Shown here: piece by piece, positions 41,206 through 49,630 of the stretch | Layout of the letters: each line of letters begins with the position of its first letter | Numbering within the stretch: position 1 is the first letter of the stretch | Source: Verrucomicrobiaceae bacterium | Lineage (GTDB): Bacteria > Verrucomicrobiota > Verrucomicrobiia > Verrucomicrobiales > Verrucomicrobiaceae | NCBI GenBank assembly: GCA_016713245.1 | Contig: JADJPM010000004.1 | Coordinates: forward strand, 3,100,001-3,164,000 | DNA: 64,000 nt | Direction: 5' to 3' | Program-made: the position numbers and the translations under genes | The notes under the pieces: generated by a model | Told to the model about the DNA's origin: nothing | Database searches by the model: none | Seen by the model: the letters and a program-made list of their open reading frames with translations, nothing else

Positions 41206-42294
41206 ATGGCCAATCCGATTTCCAAACCTAAAGGGACTAAACGCCCTCAAAAGAACCGCAAACCTGTTGTCCCACTTAACTCCAGCGATTCACACTGGGT
41301 GGTGCACGCTGCTGCTGCTTTTGGAGTAAAATGGAAAGCTGTTTGCAACGTCCTGTGTTCTCTTGGACCTCGCATGTTATCGCTTTGGCCAAGCGCGTCG
41401 AAAAACTTACTCACTCACCAAACACACCAATCCGCTATTGAGGGCGTGAAACAGGCCATCACCTTAGAGAATGAAAATTTTGCAGCTGTGGAGCGTGAGA
41501 TTCTAGAGCAGATACCGAAGGCTAAACCTGAGGATTTTTTGAATCTACAAAAACGTCTCGAACTGCTGCGAGGATACCGTTGCTTTACCGAGGTTATAGT
41601 TAAATCACTCGATTATGTAAACATGTCGGGCAATTTTGCTTTCGGCACACCAAATCCATCAAAAAGAAATGATTTCACTGGCAGTCCAAGCCCAGCCAAA
41701 CCGACTTCCACAATTACTGAACACTGGATGGATCTCTTTACCCGTGTGGCTCGTCAGAGAAATGAGCCTTGGCGCAGTGAATTACTTGCCAGGGTTTTAG
41801 CTGCTGAATCAGAGAATCCTGGATCCGTACCTACTCGTGCCTTGTGGGTCATAGGAACCATGGAAGAAGCCGTGTTACGCGAGTACGAGTGTTGGCTCAA
41901 TAATTGCATGATCATTAACGATGCACCTGTGTGTGCCTGGAATCATGTCGACAGTTTTGACTGTGTCCGAGTAAAGGGTGGCAAAGAACGCTTAACGATC
42001 GGCGATTTGCGCTCACGATTGAGTGAAGCAGGCCTCATTATTCATTTTGGAGAACTCTCCTGCCGAACCGTAGGGACTGGAGTGGTAGCTCGATGTCAGA
42101 AAGGTAGTGTCAAAGTTACCGTGAAACAAAGCACCTCCTTGGTTATTCCCGGAGCTTGGTGTACTAGAATAGGGGCTGTATTATCCAAGTATCATGAATA
42201 CAAGCCCACGAAACTCGCTCAAAAGACTTTCGAAAAGTGGAAGAAGCATATTTCCTCAGTTCCCGGCATATCTATCAAAATAATAGATTCTTGA
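41206..42294 (+). CDS. Accessory protein with DUF2806-like region
   Basis: A 362-residue protein, markedly more AT-rich than the neighbours. A basic N-terminus (KPKGTKRPQKNRK) is followed by helical segments, then W-M-D-L-F-T-R-V-A-R ... W-R-S-E-L-L-A-R-V-L-A-A-E-S-E-N-P-G-S-V-P-T-R-A-L, the pattern of DUF2806/TIGR03899-type proteins, and a C-terminal alpha/beta portion. The family's function is unknown. It stands alone with about 100-150 bp on each side, as expected of an acquired single-gene cargo. Confidence 0.5.
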   Translation: MANPISKPKGTKRPQKNRKPVVPLNSSDSHWVVHAAAAFGVKWKAVCNVLCSLGPRMLSLWPSASKNLLTHQTHQSAIEGVKQAITLENENFAAVEREILEQIPKAKPEDFLNLQKRLELLRGYRCFTEVIVKSLDYVNMSGNFAFGTPNPSKRNDFTGSPSPAKPTSTITEHWMDLFTRVARQRNEPWRSELLARVLAAESENPGSVPTRALWVIGTMEEAVLREYECWLNNCMIINDAPVCAWNHVDSFDCVRVKGGKERLTIGDLRSRLSEAGLIIHFGELSCRTVGTGVVARCQKGSVKVTVKQSTSLVIPGAWCTRIGAVLSKYHEYKPTKLAQKTFEKWKKHISSVPGISIKIIDS

Positions 42295-42399
42295 AACTAA
42301 CCATGCGACTGCTCATCAGTGTGTTAAGCAGCCATCTCTCGGTCATTTCAACTCCTTGGCCAAAGTAGAAAAGATTAATCGCCACTTTTTGATTATTTG

Positions 42400-43845
42400 A
42401 TGCGTGATTCCGGCCAACTCAGCCCATTAAGAAACAAGGATGCAGACCATCTGAGTTCGGTTTCGTGCCACACAGGCCAGGGAACCCAAGTCAGCGGCAT
42501 GTTGCTTCGCTTGACCCGCTACCTCGTCGTGTTTGAGGTGTACAATCCCTACAGCATTCTTAAGCTCTCGGAGGTCTTGAACGATTTCCGCATCATGATG
42601 AACAATCGCGTCGTCTATTCAGGGCGCGCCGTGATCGCCAATCTGGTGAACACCGGCATCATGCTCATCTGCGAGGCCTCACTGACCGATGAAGGCTGGA
42701 TCGACATCCCTTCCCTCGCGCAGAACGAAAACCGCCTCTTGGAGGACTTTGCCGAGTTCCTCCGCCAGACGGAAAAGAACTCCACCATCACACCGGAGTT
42801 CAAACTCGTCGTCGCGGACATGCACACGCTCCTTTCCGATCTCCGCCGCTGGATGGAGCAGGTGGAGCTCGGTGTGCGATCCCTCCCCACCGGTGACCGC
42901 GTCCAAGCGGAGCGTGAGACAATCAAAAAGCTCGAAGTGCCCATTCTTCCAGCCGTGGCACCGCTGCTCGAGCGCTTTGAGAACTTGGCCTCCTCCATTC
43001 CACCGGAGTTGCAGCCGGTGCATCGCAGCTACATCAAGCGCCAGCTCCACCCGCTCGTGCTTTGCTCTCCCTTCATCTACCGCACCTTCCAGAAGCCGCT
43101 CGGCTATGCGGGTGATTATGAGATGGTCAGCATGATGCTGCGTGACCCCTATGAGGGCAGTTCCATGTTTGCGAAGGTGCTCAACCGCCTCTTCCTTGAT
43201 ACCGCGCCCGTCGTCGCCCATCGCAACCGCATCATCTACCTCCAACAACGTCTTCACGAGGAGACCTTGCGTATGGCACAGCAGGGAAAAGTCGCCCGCA
43301 TTTTAAGTCTCGGGTGCGGCCCAGCTCACGAGGTCCAGAATTTTCTTGTCGATGACCCCCTTTGTGACAACGCCGACTTCCTGCTCCTCGACTTCAATGA
43401 CGAGACCATCACCAACACCTCGCGCGAGCTGGAAGGCCTGCGCACTCGCCACCGCCGCCGCACCGGCATCAAGCTCGAAAAACGCTCCGTGAATCGGATA
43501 CTGAAGGAATCTACAAGCAAAGGGGCAGGTTTCGAGCCTGCCAGCTATGACATCGTCTATTGCGCCGGTCTCTTTGACTACCTCTCCGACCGCATCTGCC
43601 GCCGTCTTCTGGAAGTCCTTTATGACCTCGTGGCCCCCGGCGGCCTCGTCGTCGCCACGAACGTCGATAGCTCCAATCCATCCCGCTACTGGATGGAATA
43701 CGTCCTCGAGTGGCATCTCGTTTATCGGGATAAGGAAGGCTTTAGCAAGATCGCGCCGGACAAGGTGCCCTTGGAGGCCATCAACGTCAAAGCCGACGAG
43801 ACCGGCGTAAATATCTTCTTGGAGGTCCGCAAACCCGCCGAATGA
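42400..43845 (+). CDS. PhcB-like SAM-dependent methyltransferase (3-hydroxy fatty acid methyl ester synthase family)
   Basis: ATG 42400 gives 481 residues. Residues about 30-105 form a PilZ-like domain opening L-R-L-T-R-Y-L-V-V-F-E-V-Y-N-P-Y-S-I-L-K-L-S-E-V-L, a segment I associate with PhcB homologues; a helical region and then a class I methyltransferase follow, with SAM motif I LGCGPAHE at about 304-311. PhcB makes the quorum signal 3-hydroxypalmitic acid methyl ester in Ralstonia. The stop overlaps the start of the kinase gene (ATGA), giving a phcB-phcS/R-phcQ-like order. TTG 42397 is a possible alternative start. Confidence 0.75.
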   Translation: MRDSGQLSPLRNKDADHLSSVSCHTGQGTQVSGMLLRLTRYLVVFEVYNPYSILKLSEVLNDFRIMMNNRVVYSGRAVIANLVNTGIMLICEASLTDEGWIDIPSLAQNENRLLEDFAEFLRQTEKNSTITPEFKLVVADMHTLLSDLRRWMEQVELGVRSLPTGDRVQAERETIKKLEVPILPAVAPLLERFENLASSIPPELQPVHRSYIKRQLHPLVLCSPFIYRTFQKPLGYAGDYEMVSMMLRDPYEGSSMFAKVLNRLFLDTAPVVAHRNRIIYLQQRLHEETLRMAQQGKVARILSLGCGPAHEVQNFLVDDPLCDNADFLLLDFNDETITNTSRELEGLRTRHRRRTGIKLEKRSVNRILKESTSKGAGFEPASYDIVYCAGLFDYLSDRICRRLLEVLYDLVAPGGLVVATNVDSSNPSRYWMEYVLEWHLVYRDKEGFSKIAPDKVPLEAINVKADETGVNIFLEVRKPAE

Positions 43846-46520
43846 TCTTCGAAAGTCCAGAAGCCCGGGAGAACATGGAACGCTCGTTTGAACTGTACGA
43901 GCGCCCTATTCGCATTTTGAATTATAAGCTTGGTGCCATGCTGGCAGGCATCTTCATGCCTGCCGGGGCCTCGTTGGACTACTTCATGTACGGCCTGGAG
44001 CAGACAAAGACCTTCTTCAGCGTCCGCGTGTTCTCCGCAGTGCTACTCGGGGCCGTGTGGCTGGCGCTTCATTACTTCCCGAACACGCCCCACTACCGCC
44101 ATCTCGGCCGTCTCGTGGCACTCATCCCGCTCGCTGCCATTTCCTGGATGATCTACATCAAGGACGGTGCCATCTCACCCTACTACGCGGGGCTGAACCT
44201 CATCATGCTCGGCTCCACCATCCTGCTGCGCTGGACCGTGAAGGACAGCGTCCTGATCTTCGGCCTCACGCTGGCAACATACGTGGCCGCCGTGGCCTTG
44301 CACGGCCAATTCACACTGCATGGTCTATTCTTCAATAACATCTACTTCTTGGTCGTCACCGGCATCTTCATCGTGGCAGGCAGTTGGTATTACAACATCA
44401 TCCGACAGTCCGAGTTCCTGCTCCGCTATAGGCTCGATGGCAACCGCACCGAATTGGAGGAATCCAACCAGAAGCTCCGCGAGCTCGACGAAGCCAAGAG
44501 CCGCTTCTTTGCCAATATCAGCCATGAGCTGCGCACACCGCTAACGCTCATGATCGCGCCACTGGAGAGCCTCCTGCACAATCCCGCCGCTGGCCGAATG
44601 CTCGAAGAACACGAGCTGCTGAAGACCATGCATGCCAACGCCATGCGTCTGCTAAAGCTCATCAATGACCTTCTGGAACTTGTCCGACTAGAGTCGGGTA
44701 GCACCAAGATCCGTCCGAAGCCAGTCAAGATGGAAGAGTTCATCCGTGGCGTCGCCACGGCCGTTGACGCGGTGGCTAAGGACAAGCAGATCACGCTGCG
44801 GTCCTCCGTCACGCCGGAGGTAGGCATCGTGATGATCGATCCTGAAAAGCTCGAGCGCATTACGCTCAATCTCATCTTTAACGCCCTCAAGTTCACCGCC
44901 GCGAACGGTCGCGTGGATTTCACCACGAAAGCCAAGGACGAATGGATGATCATCGAGATCAAGGACACTGGCATGGGTATCCCGCCGGAGCAGTTGCCGC
45001 ACATCTTCGGTCGCTTCTGGCAGGCGGATACCTCCTCTCAGCGCAAGTTTCAGGGCATGGGCATCGGCCTTGGCCTTGTCAAGGAACTCGTCGAGATCCA
45101 AGGCGGCAGCGTCTCGGCGGCGAGCGAGATGGGCAGGGGGACCACCATGACGGTAAAGCTGCCGCTGAAGCATCCTGAGCCTGCGGATCTCGTCGAGGCT
45201 GAGCCTCCGCATGATCATTTCGATCCAGCCGAGCATCCCGAAGCCGCGCAGAAGGACTGGATCTCCTCGCTCTACCGCCGAGCGGAGCTCTTCCCTGCCA
45301 TCTCCTCACTCCAGGCTACCATGAGGCCAGTCGAGACCAGCACCTCCGGCAGCCGCAAGCCCAAGCTTCTCATCGCCGATGACGAGCCGGACATGCTCCG
45401 CTTCCTCAAAAGCCAGCTCAGCGCGAACTTCGAGATTTTCGTGGCCGTCGATGGCCAGCAAGCCGTGGACAAGGCCGCGCAGTTCCTGCCGGACATCATT
45501 CTCTCGGACATGATGATGCCCGAGAAGGACGGCCTCCAGGTCTGCCGTGAACTGCGAAATCGCACCTCCACCCGCAACATCCCCATCGTTCTCCTGACCG
45601 CCCGCGCCGATGAGAAAACAAAGCTCGACTGCCTGGAGGCGGGGGCCAGCGATTTCCTGCTAAAACCCTTCTCACTCACCGAAGTGCTCGTGAGGCTGAA
45701 AAACCTCGTCGATTCACGCTTGTATCAAAAAGAACTCTACAGCCAAAAACAGCAACTCGAGGCCGCTTTGGAGCAGATCAAGGAGACCGAGTCCATGCTC
45801 GTACAAACCGAGAAGCTCGCTGCGATGGGGCGTCTCAGTGCCGGGCTCATCCACGAGATCAACAATCCTCTCAACTACGCCCGCCAGGGCCTCCATTTCC
45901 TCTCAAAGTCCTGCAAACATCTCCCGGAAGGCGAGCAGAAGGATTTCAGCGAGACGCTCAAGGACGTGGAAGATGGCATCACCCGCGTGGCGCAGATCAT
46001 CTCCGATCTTCGCGGATTCACTCGCCAGACAAAGGACTTCCACGCCACCTTTGAACTCCAGAACATCGTCGACACCGGCCTGCGTTTCTTCTCCCATGTA
46101 TGGAAGGATGGCGTGCAGCGGGAGGTGGAGGTGCCTGCCGGCCTCCAGATCCGCGGAGATGCGAACCAATTCACCCAGGTCTTCATCAACCTCCTTCAGA
46201 ACGCTCTCGATGCGATGGACACCAAGACCTATCCCGCGGGCGCAAGGCCCTCCATCCGCATCCATGGCGAGCAGCGGGGCAACAAGGTCTTCTTCTCGAT
46301 GCGGGACAACGGACCCGGCATTCCCGAATCCATCCGCAATAAGATTTTCGACCCCTTCTTCACCACCAAGGATGTGGGCAATGGCATGGGCCTAGGACTC
46401 TCCATCTGCAACCGCATCATCTCCGACCATGGCGGTCGTGTCGAGGTGCGCAGCGAACGTGGAACCTTCACTGAATTCATCCTCGAATTTCCCGCCATCG
46501 AAAACCCTGATTTCACCTGA
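43842..46520 (+). CDS. Hybrid histidine kinase with two kinase cores, PhcS-PhcR fusion-like
   Basis: The 892-residue protein has about six membrane helices (30-190), a coiled coil, a first kinase core with phosphoacceptor His228 (NISHELRTPL) and HATPase boxes (D-T-G-M-G-I-P), a receiver domain (acidic pocket Asp513, acceptor Asp556 in LSDMMMP), then a second kinase core with His671 (HEINNPLNYAR) and its own ATPase (R-D-N-G-P-G-I-P). In Ralstonia, PhcS is a membrane kinase and PhcR a receiver joined to a kinase; this single protein has exactly that order. It should sense the methyl-ester signal or a related cue; that is inference. Confidence 0.85.
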   Translation: MIFESPEARENMERSFELYERPIRILNYKLGAMLAGIFMPAGASLDYFMYGLEQTKTFFSVRVFSAVLLGAVWLALHYFPNTPHYRHLGRLVALIPLAAISWMIYIKDGAISPYYAGLNLIMLGSTILLRWTVKDSVLIFGLTLATYVAAVALHGQFTLHGLFFNNIYFLVVTGIFIVAGSWYYNIIRQSEFLLRYRLDGNRTELEESNQKLRELDEAKSRFFANISHELRTPLTLMIAPLESLLHNPAAGRMLEEHELLKTMHANAMRLLKLINDLLELVRLESGSTKIRPKPVKMEEFIRGVATAVDAVAKDKQITLRSSVTPEVGIVMIDPEKLERITLNLIFNALKFTAANGRVDFTTKAKDEWMIIEIKDTGMGIPPEQLPHIFGRFWQADTSSQRKFQGMGIGLGLVKELVEIQGGSVSAASEMGRGTTMTVKLPLKHPEPADLVEAEPPHDHFDPAEHPEAAQKDWISSLYRRAELFPAISSLQATMRPVETSTSGSRKPKLLIADDEPDMLRFLKSQLSANFEIFVAVDGQQAVDKAAQFLPDIILSDMMMPEKDGLQVCRELRNRTSTRNIPIVLLTARADEKTKLDCLEAGASDFLLKPFSLTEVLVRLKNLVDSRLYQKELYSQKQQLEAALEQIKETESMLVQTEKLAAMGRLSAGLIHEINNPLNYARQGLHFLSKSCKHLPEGEQKDFSETLKDVEDGITRVAQIISDLRGFTRQTKDFHATFELQNIVDTGLRFFSHVWKDGVQREVEVPAGLQIRGDANQFTQVFINLLQNALDAMDTKTYPAGARPSIRIHGEQRGNKVFFSMRDNGPGIPESIRNKIFDPFFTTKDVGNGMGLGLSICNRIISDHGGRVEVRSERGTFTEFILEFPAIENPDFT

Positions 46521-46545
46521 CCCACAACTCAACGCAGCCCATCCC

Positions 46546-47016
46546 ATGCAAAACCAATACGACCTCAAAAAATACATGGTGCTGTACGTCGATGACGAGG
46601 AGAAGACCTTGAAGTACTTCGCAAAATCCTTTGGCGACGAGTTCCGCATACTGACCGCCAATAGTGCGGCCGCCGGTTTCAAGCTCATCGAGGAGCATGG
46701 AGATGACATCGGAGTGCTCCTTTCTGACCAGCGTATGCCCGGTGAGACTGGTGTTCAACTGCTTGAGAAGACCCGCCAGATTCGTCCCCGCCTCGTCCGC
46801 ATGATGGTCACCGCGTATGCTGATTTTGGTGCCATCGTGGATGCGGTGAATCTAGGAAATATCTTCCGCTACATTTCCAAGCCCATTCAGATTGAAGACA
46901 TGCGCAACACACTTCGACGTGCCATGGAACACTACATGCTACAGCGAGAGAGAGATGAGCTTCTAGCTGAAAAGCTTGCGGCGTTCAATAACATGATCTT
47001 TACCGACCGCGTATAG
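46546..47016 (+). CDS. PhcQ-like response regulator (receiver domain)
   Basis: ATG 46546 gives 156 residues. The receiver has Y-V-D-D-E (14-18), phosphoacceptor Asp61 in L-L-S-D-Q-R-M-P, the switch Thr in M-V-T-A-Y-A, and Lys in Y-I-S-K-P-I. A C-terminal helix (MRNTLRRAMEHYMLQRERDEL) follows without a DNA-binding domain, so output is probably by protein interaction. Located 25 bp after the kinase gene; phcQ is the fourth gene of the Ralstonia phc operon. Confidence 0.82.
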   Translation: MQNQYDLKKYMVLYVDDEEKTLKYFAKSFGDEFRILTANSAAAGFKLIEEHGDDIGVLLSDQRMPGETGVQLLEKTRQIRPRLVRMMVTAYADFGAIVDAVNLGNIFRYISKPIQIEDMRNTLRRAMEHYMLQRERDELLAEKLAAFNNMIFTDRV

Positions 47017-47024
47017 CGGCAGGC

Positions 47025-47203
47025 TCATTCTCCAAAGATGCTCCTTAAATCAGCGGGAATTTCCCGCTTGGGCGCGATACTGAACGGATAGAGATTACTG
47101 GCTTTAAGTCTGCACTGTTCAAGGCCCAAGCAATGTCGCGCCACACCGGCTTGTCCTTGGACGAGTGGCTGAGAAAGACATCGAAGCGGAAATCGTCAGG
47201 CAT
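47025..47203 (-). pseudogene. TIR-domain protein remnant
   Basis: ATG 47203 starts M-P-D-D-F-R-F-D-V-F-L-S-H-S-S-K-D-K-P-V-W-R, the classic TIR opening (F-D-V-F-L-S-H-S-x-x-D). After about 35 residues the frame breaks; a different frame then reads N-L-Y-P-F-S-I-A-P-K-R-E-I-P-A-D-L-R-S-I-F-G-E and stop (TGA at 47027-47025), which looks like the proper C-terminus. The gene has lost most of its middle by deletion plus frameshift. Confidence 0.65.
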
Positions 47204-47683
47204 GGCGGGACTCGGGGCAGATTCCCGCCATCCAAGCGGAGCCGCCCGACCTTGGCAAGAGGGATGAACACATGCTCATGATCGGTTTTTCGACCGTGGC
47301 AAACGAACTCCGCCAGCAAACCGTATCGACAGAGGAATGAGGACAAGGGAATGGCTTTTTCCTTTGTCCCAATTCCTTTGTCGATCCTCTGATTCGTCGG
47401 GAGAGTCGGGCGCAGCGAGCCAGACCGCCGAGAGCAGCCCATAAGAAGGCGAATTGCATTATGGGCACTGGCCTCTGAGCGTTTTCGAACCACCAGCTTG
47501 CCGTTGGCCGAATGCCTGACTTTGCTCGCCACTGCCTCAAGCGGCCACCAGCGACGCTTTGGGCTGCTTCGGAGCTTCCTGGAGCACATAACGACGGAAG
47601 AGGTCGTCTGCCAGATGGTGCGGATCATCTCCGCCGCATCTCCAATCTTGACCATCCACGCACAAGTTCCTACTCTCAGCCGC
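47204..47683. other. Degraded intergenic region
   Basis: No intact gene. On the minus strand a fragment reading Y-G-L-L-A-E-F-V-C-H-G-R-K-T-D-H-E-H-V-F-I-P-L suggests an eroded coding sequence near 47230-47330. GGACAAGGGAATGG and TTCCTTTGTCC words around 47340-47390 form a local inverted repeat. Confidence 0.4.
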
Positions 47684-47938
47684 ATGAGCCAGATCGCCAT
47701 TCAACTCCCCGCTGAACTCGACGAATTCGTCCAAAGCGCTGTTGCTGCGGGCGATTACTCGGGTCCCAATGAACTCGTGGCACACGCTCTCTATGCCTAC
47801 CGCGACCGCGTCGAACTGGATCGCATCAAACTTCAACGCCTCCGCTGCGACATCCAGATAGGCGTCGGCCAAATCGAGCGGGGCGAGTTTGTGGAGGATT
47901 TCGATGTGGAGAAGTTCCTCGACGCAATTCGGCGCTAG
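47684..47938 (+). CDS. ParD-like ribbon-helix-helix antitoxin, apparently orphan
   Basis: The 84-residue protein starts M-S-Q-I-A-I-Q-L-P-A-E-L-D-E-F-V-Q, then a second helix N-E-L-V-A-H-A-L-Y-A-Y-R-D-R, the RHH pattern of ParD/CopG antitoxins, and an acidic C-terminal tail (R-G-E-F-V-E-D-F-D-V-E-K-F-L) of the type that wraps a toxin. No ParE-like toxin follows; the next gene starts 66 bp later and is unrelated. It may be solitary, or its partner was lost. Confidence 0.65.
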   Translation: MSQIAIQLPAELDEFVQSAVAAGDYSGPNELVAHALYAYRDRVELDRIKLQRLRCDIQIGVGQIERGEFVEDFDVEKFLDAIRR

Positions 47939-48003
47939 AGCGGGTGTGATGCCTTTTCACGGCTCTTGACCTTTTCGCGGGTTTCGTGGTATTCCGCTGC
48001 TGC

Positions 48004-48486
48004 ATGAGAACACGCGATCTTCTCCGGTTGGGCCTTGTCGTTCTCTTCTCCAGCGTTTCTTCGGTCTCCGCCAAGGATGAAGTACAGCTCTCCTACCCCT
48101 CCAAAGTGGCTGCGGCCAAGGGCAAGGAGCGTGAGAAGCTCTTCTCGGAATGGATGACCAATCAGAACATCTCCGCCCATGTCGAGGAGATGGGCAAAAA
48201 GGGGCAGCAGATCCTCTTTTTTGAATACAACGCCCCGACGGATAAATGGCGTGCCCTTTTCTCCAGCAAGGTGAGCTTCCGCGGCGGCTACTCCTGGTGG
48301 GTCTTTTACGGGGAGCAGGAAATGGAAGCCAAACTGAACAACGAGATCAAGCTCGGTCGCCAGCCCGCCTTCATCACCCGCGAAGGCAATGCCTACGCCA
48401 TGCTCTTCGTCACCCCGGAGCACCTGGAGGCCGCCCGGAAGGAACTCGAAGCCCTGGGCGTCGGCGAGCCAAAGATCCGGAAGTGA
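48004..48486 (+). CDS. Secreted hypothetical protein
   Basis: A 160-residue protein with a signal peptide (MRTRDLLRLGLVVLFSSVSSVSAK) and a mixed alpha/beta mature domain containing F-R-G-G-Y-S-W-W-V-F-Y-G and P-E-H-L-E-A-A-R-K-E-L-E-A-L-G. No family recognised. A hairpin follows 32 bp after the stop. Confidence 0.6.
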   Translation: MRTRDLLRLGLVVLFSSVSSVSAKDEVQLSYPSKVAAAKGKEREKLFSEWMTNQNISAHVEEMGKKGQQILFFEYNAPTDKWRALFSSKVSFRGGYSWWVFYGEQEMEAKLNNEIKLGRQPAFITREGNAYAMLFVTPEHLEAARKELEALGVGEPKIRK

Positions 48487-48518
48487 GGCGGTGTTCCGTT
48501 GCTGAGTGCAGGCAAGCC

Positions 48519-48538
48519 CGGAAGACTTACGTCTTCCG
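48519..48538 (+). repeat. CGGAAGAC hairpin repeat, possible terminator
   Basis: CGGAAGAC, loop TTAC, GTCTTCCG, a perfect 8-bp stem inside a longer CCCG...CGGG pairing. It lies between two convergent genes and may stop transcription from both sides, although no T-run is present. It looks like a dispersed repeat. Confidence 0.6.
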
Positions 48539-48545
48539 CTACGGG

Positions 48546-48875
48546 TTAGCGCAGGCCAAACAGCTCCTGCCAAGCCCATCCCATGCGCACAGAGATTGTG
48601 TAGAGGGTCGTTTTATGGTCGATCTCTTCGACGACACCTCGGTCAAGCATGATGCCCCGCTGTCCGAGCCTGCGGAGGAGTTCGAGACGTTCAGCTTCGT
48701 TAACAGGCTCACGCGGAAAAATCTTGTCCAGGCGCTCCACCTCGGCCTGCCAGGTGGTGAGGGTGGAGGTGAGTGTGAGGGCGCGAAGGCAGCGTTTGCC
48801 AATGGCCGGGCCGAAGAGCAGCACCAGCAACAAAGTGAAGGGGATCAACAGTGCGATCTTGGGGCTCATTTTCAT
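48546..48875 (-). CDS. Small membrane protein of unknown function
   Basis: ATG 48875 gives MKMSPKIALLIPFTLLLVLLFG, one helix, then about 85 residues of helical charged sequence (WQAEVERLDKIFP, E-A-E-R-L-E-L-L-R-R-L-G-Q-R-G-I). No family recognised. It lies 16 bp downstream of the secreted protein gene at 48892. Confidence 0.5.
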   Translation of the reverse strand: MKMSPKIALLIPFTLLLVLLFGPAIGKRCLRALTLTSTLTTWQAEVERLDKIFPREPVNEAERLELLRRLGQRGIMLDRGVVEEIDHKTTLYTISVRMGWAWQELFGLR

Positions 48876-48891
48876 GCGGGTGCAACATCCG

Positions 48892-49608
48892 TCATTCCAG
48901 CTCAAGCGCTGAGACAATTTCATCAATTGCTTTCACATCGTGAGTGGAGGGAAATTTTGCTCGAAGTGCCTGAAATGCCTTGGCGGAATCACGCCTTTGG
49001 TCCCTGGACATTGTAGGCACGAAATCAGGGGATGATGCGGCGACAGCAGACAAGAGCAAAGAACAATCCTCGGGGGATGTGAACACATCTGTCTCCAGAA
49101 TCTTCTGAGTGCGAGCCATCATGGTTCCGCAGGCTCGACAAAAATTGGTTATCCAATTCTTCATCTCATGTTCAGCTTCGCTCTCATGCTCTTTGCTAAG
49201 CCTGATGCTTCGCGACTGCACACGAATCACAAATGCGGAAACCATTGCAAACTCCCTGCCAACTCGCTGACGCTTATCTGTTGTGTCCAGTATGTGCTTC
49301 TGAAAAAAAGCTAGAGCCATGAGGATGCCTTTCAGCTCTCCAAGCCGCACTTCTAAAGACACTTTATTGTTGGTGCAAAAGTGCAGGTTCTCTTCCGAGC
49401 AAAGCCTTGATAGCAACTTGTCGTCATCGGACTCTCCCGACCGAGGAAGTGGCACCTTCCCTGATTGAAACAAGGAGGCAAAGACCAAGTAGTCCGAAGC
49501 CTCCCAAACTTGATCGACTGGTTTGCATCCTGCATCCGTATAAACATCCCCAAAAGCAACTCCTCGACAAAGAGTTGAGAAGATGAGGAATGTTACAAAC
49601 AGGCGCAT
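48892..49608 (-). CDS. Secreted hypothetical protein, Cys-containing
   Basis: ATG 49608 gives 238 residues with a signal peptide (MRLFVTFLIFSTLCRGVAFGD). The mature part is helical and contains several Cys residues (AGCKPVD, RLCSEENLHFC, FCRACGTMM, EDCSLLL). It is more AT-rich than the surrounding core genes. No family recognised. Confidence 0.55.
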   Translation of the reverse strand: MRLFVTFLIFSTLCRGVAFGDVYTDAGCKPVDQVWEASDYLVFASLFQSGKVPLPRSGESDDDKLLSRLCSEENLHFCTNNKVSLEVRLGELKGILMALAFFQKHILDTTDKRQRVGREFAMVSAFVIRVQSRSIRLSKEHESEAEHEMKNWITNFCRACGTMMARTQKILETDVFTSPEDCSLLLSAVAASSPDFVPTMSRDQRRDSAKAFQALRAKFPSTHDVKAIDEIVSALELE

Positions 49609-49630
49609 AAGCGTCACATGTGCTTTGGAC

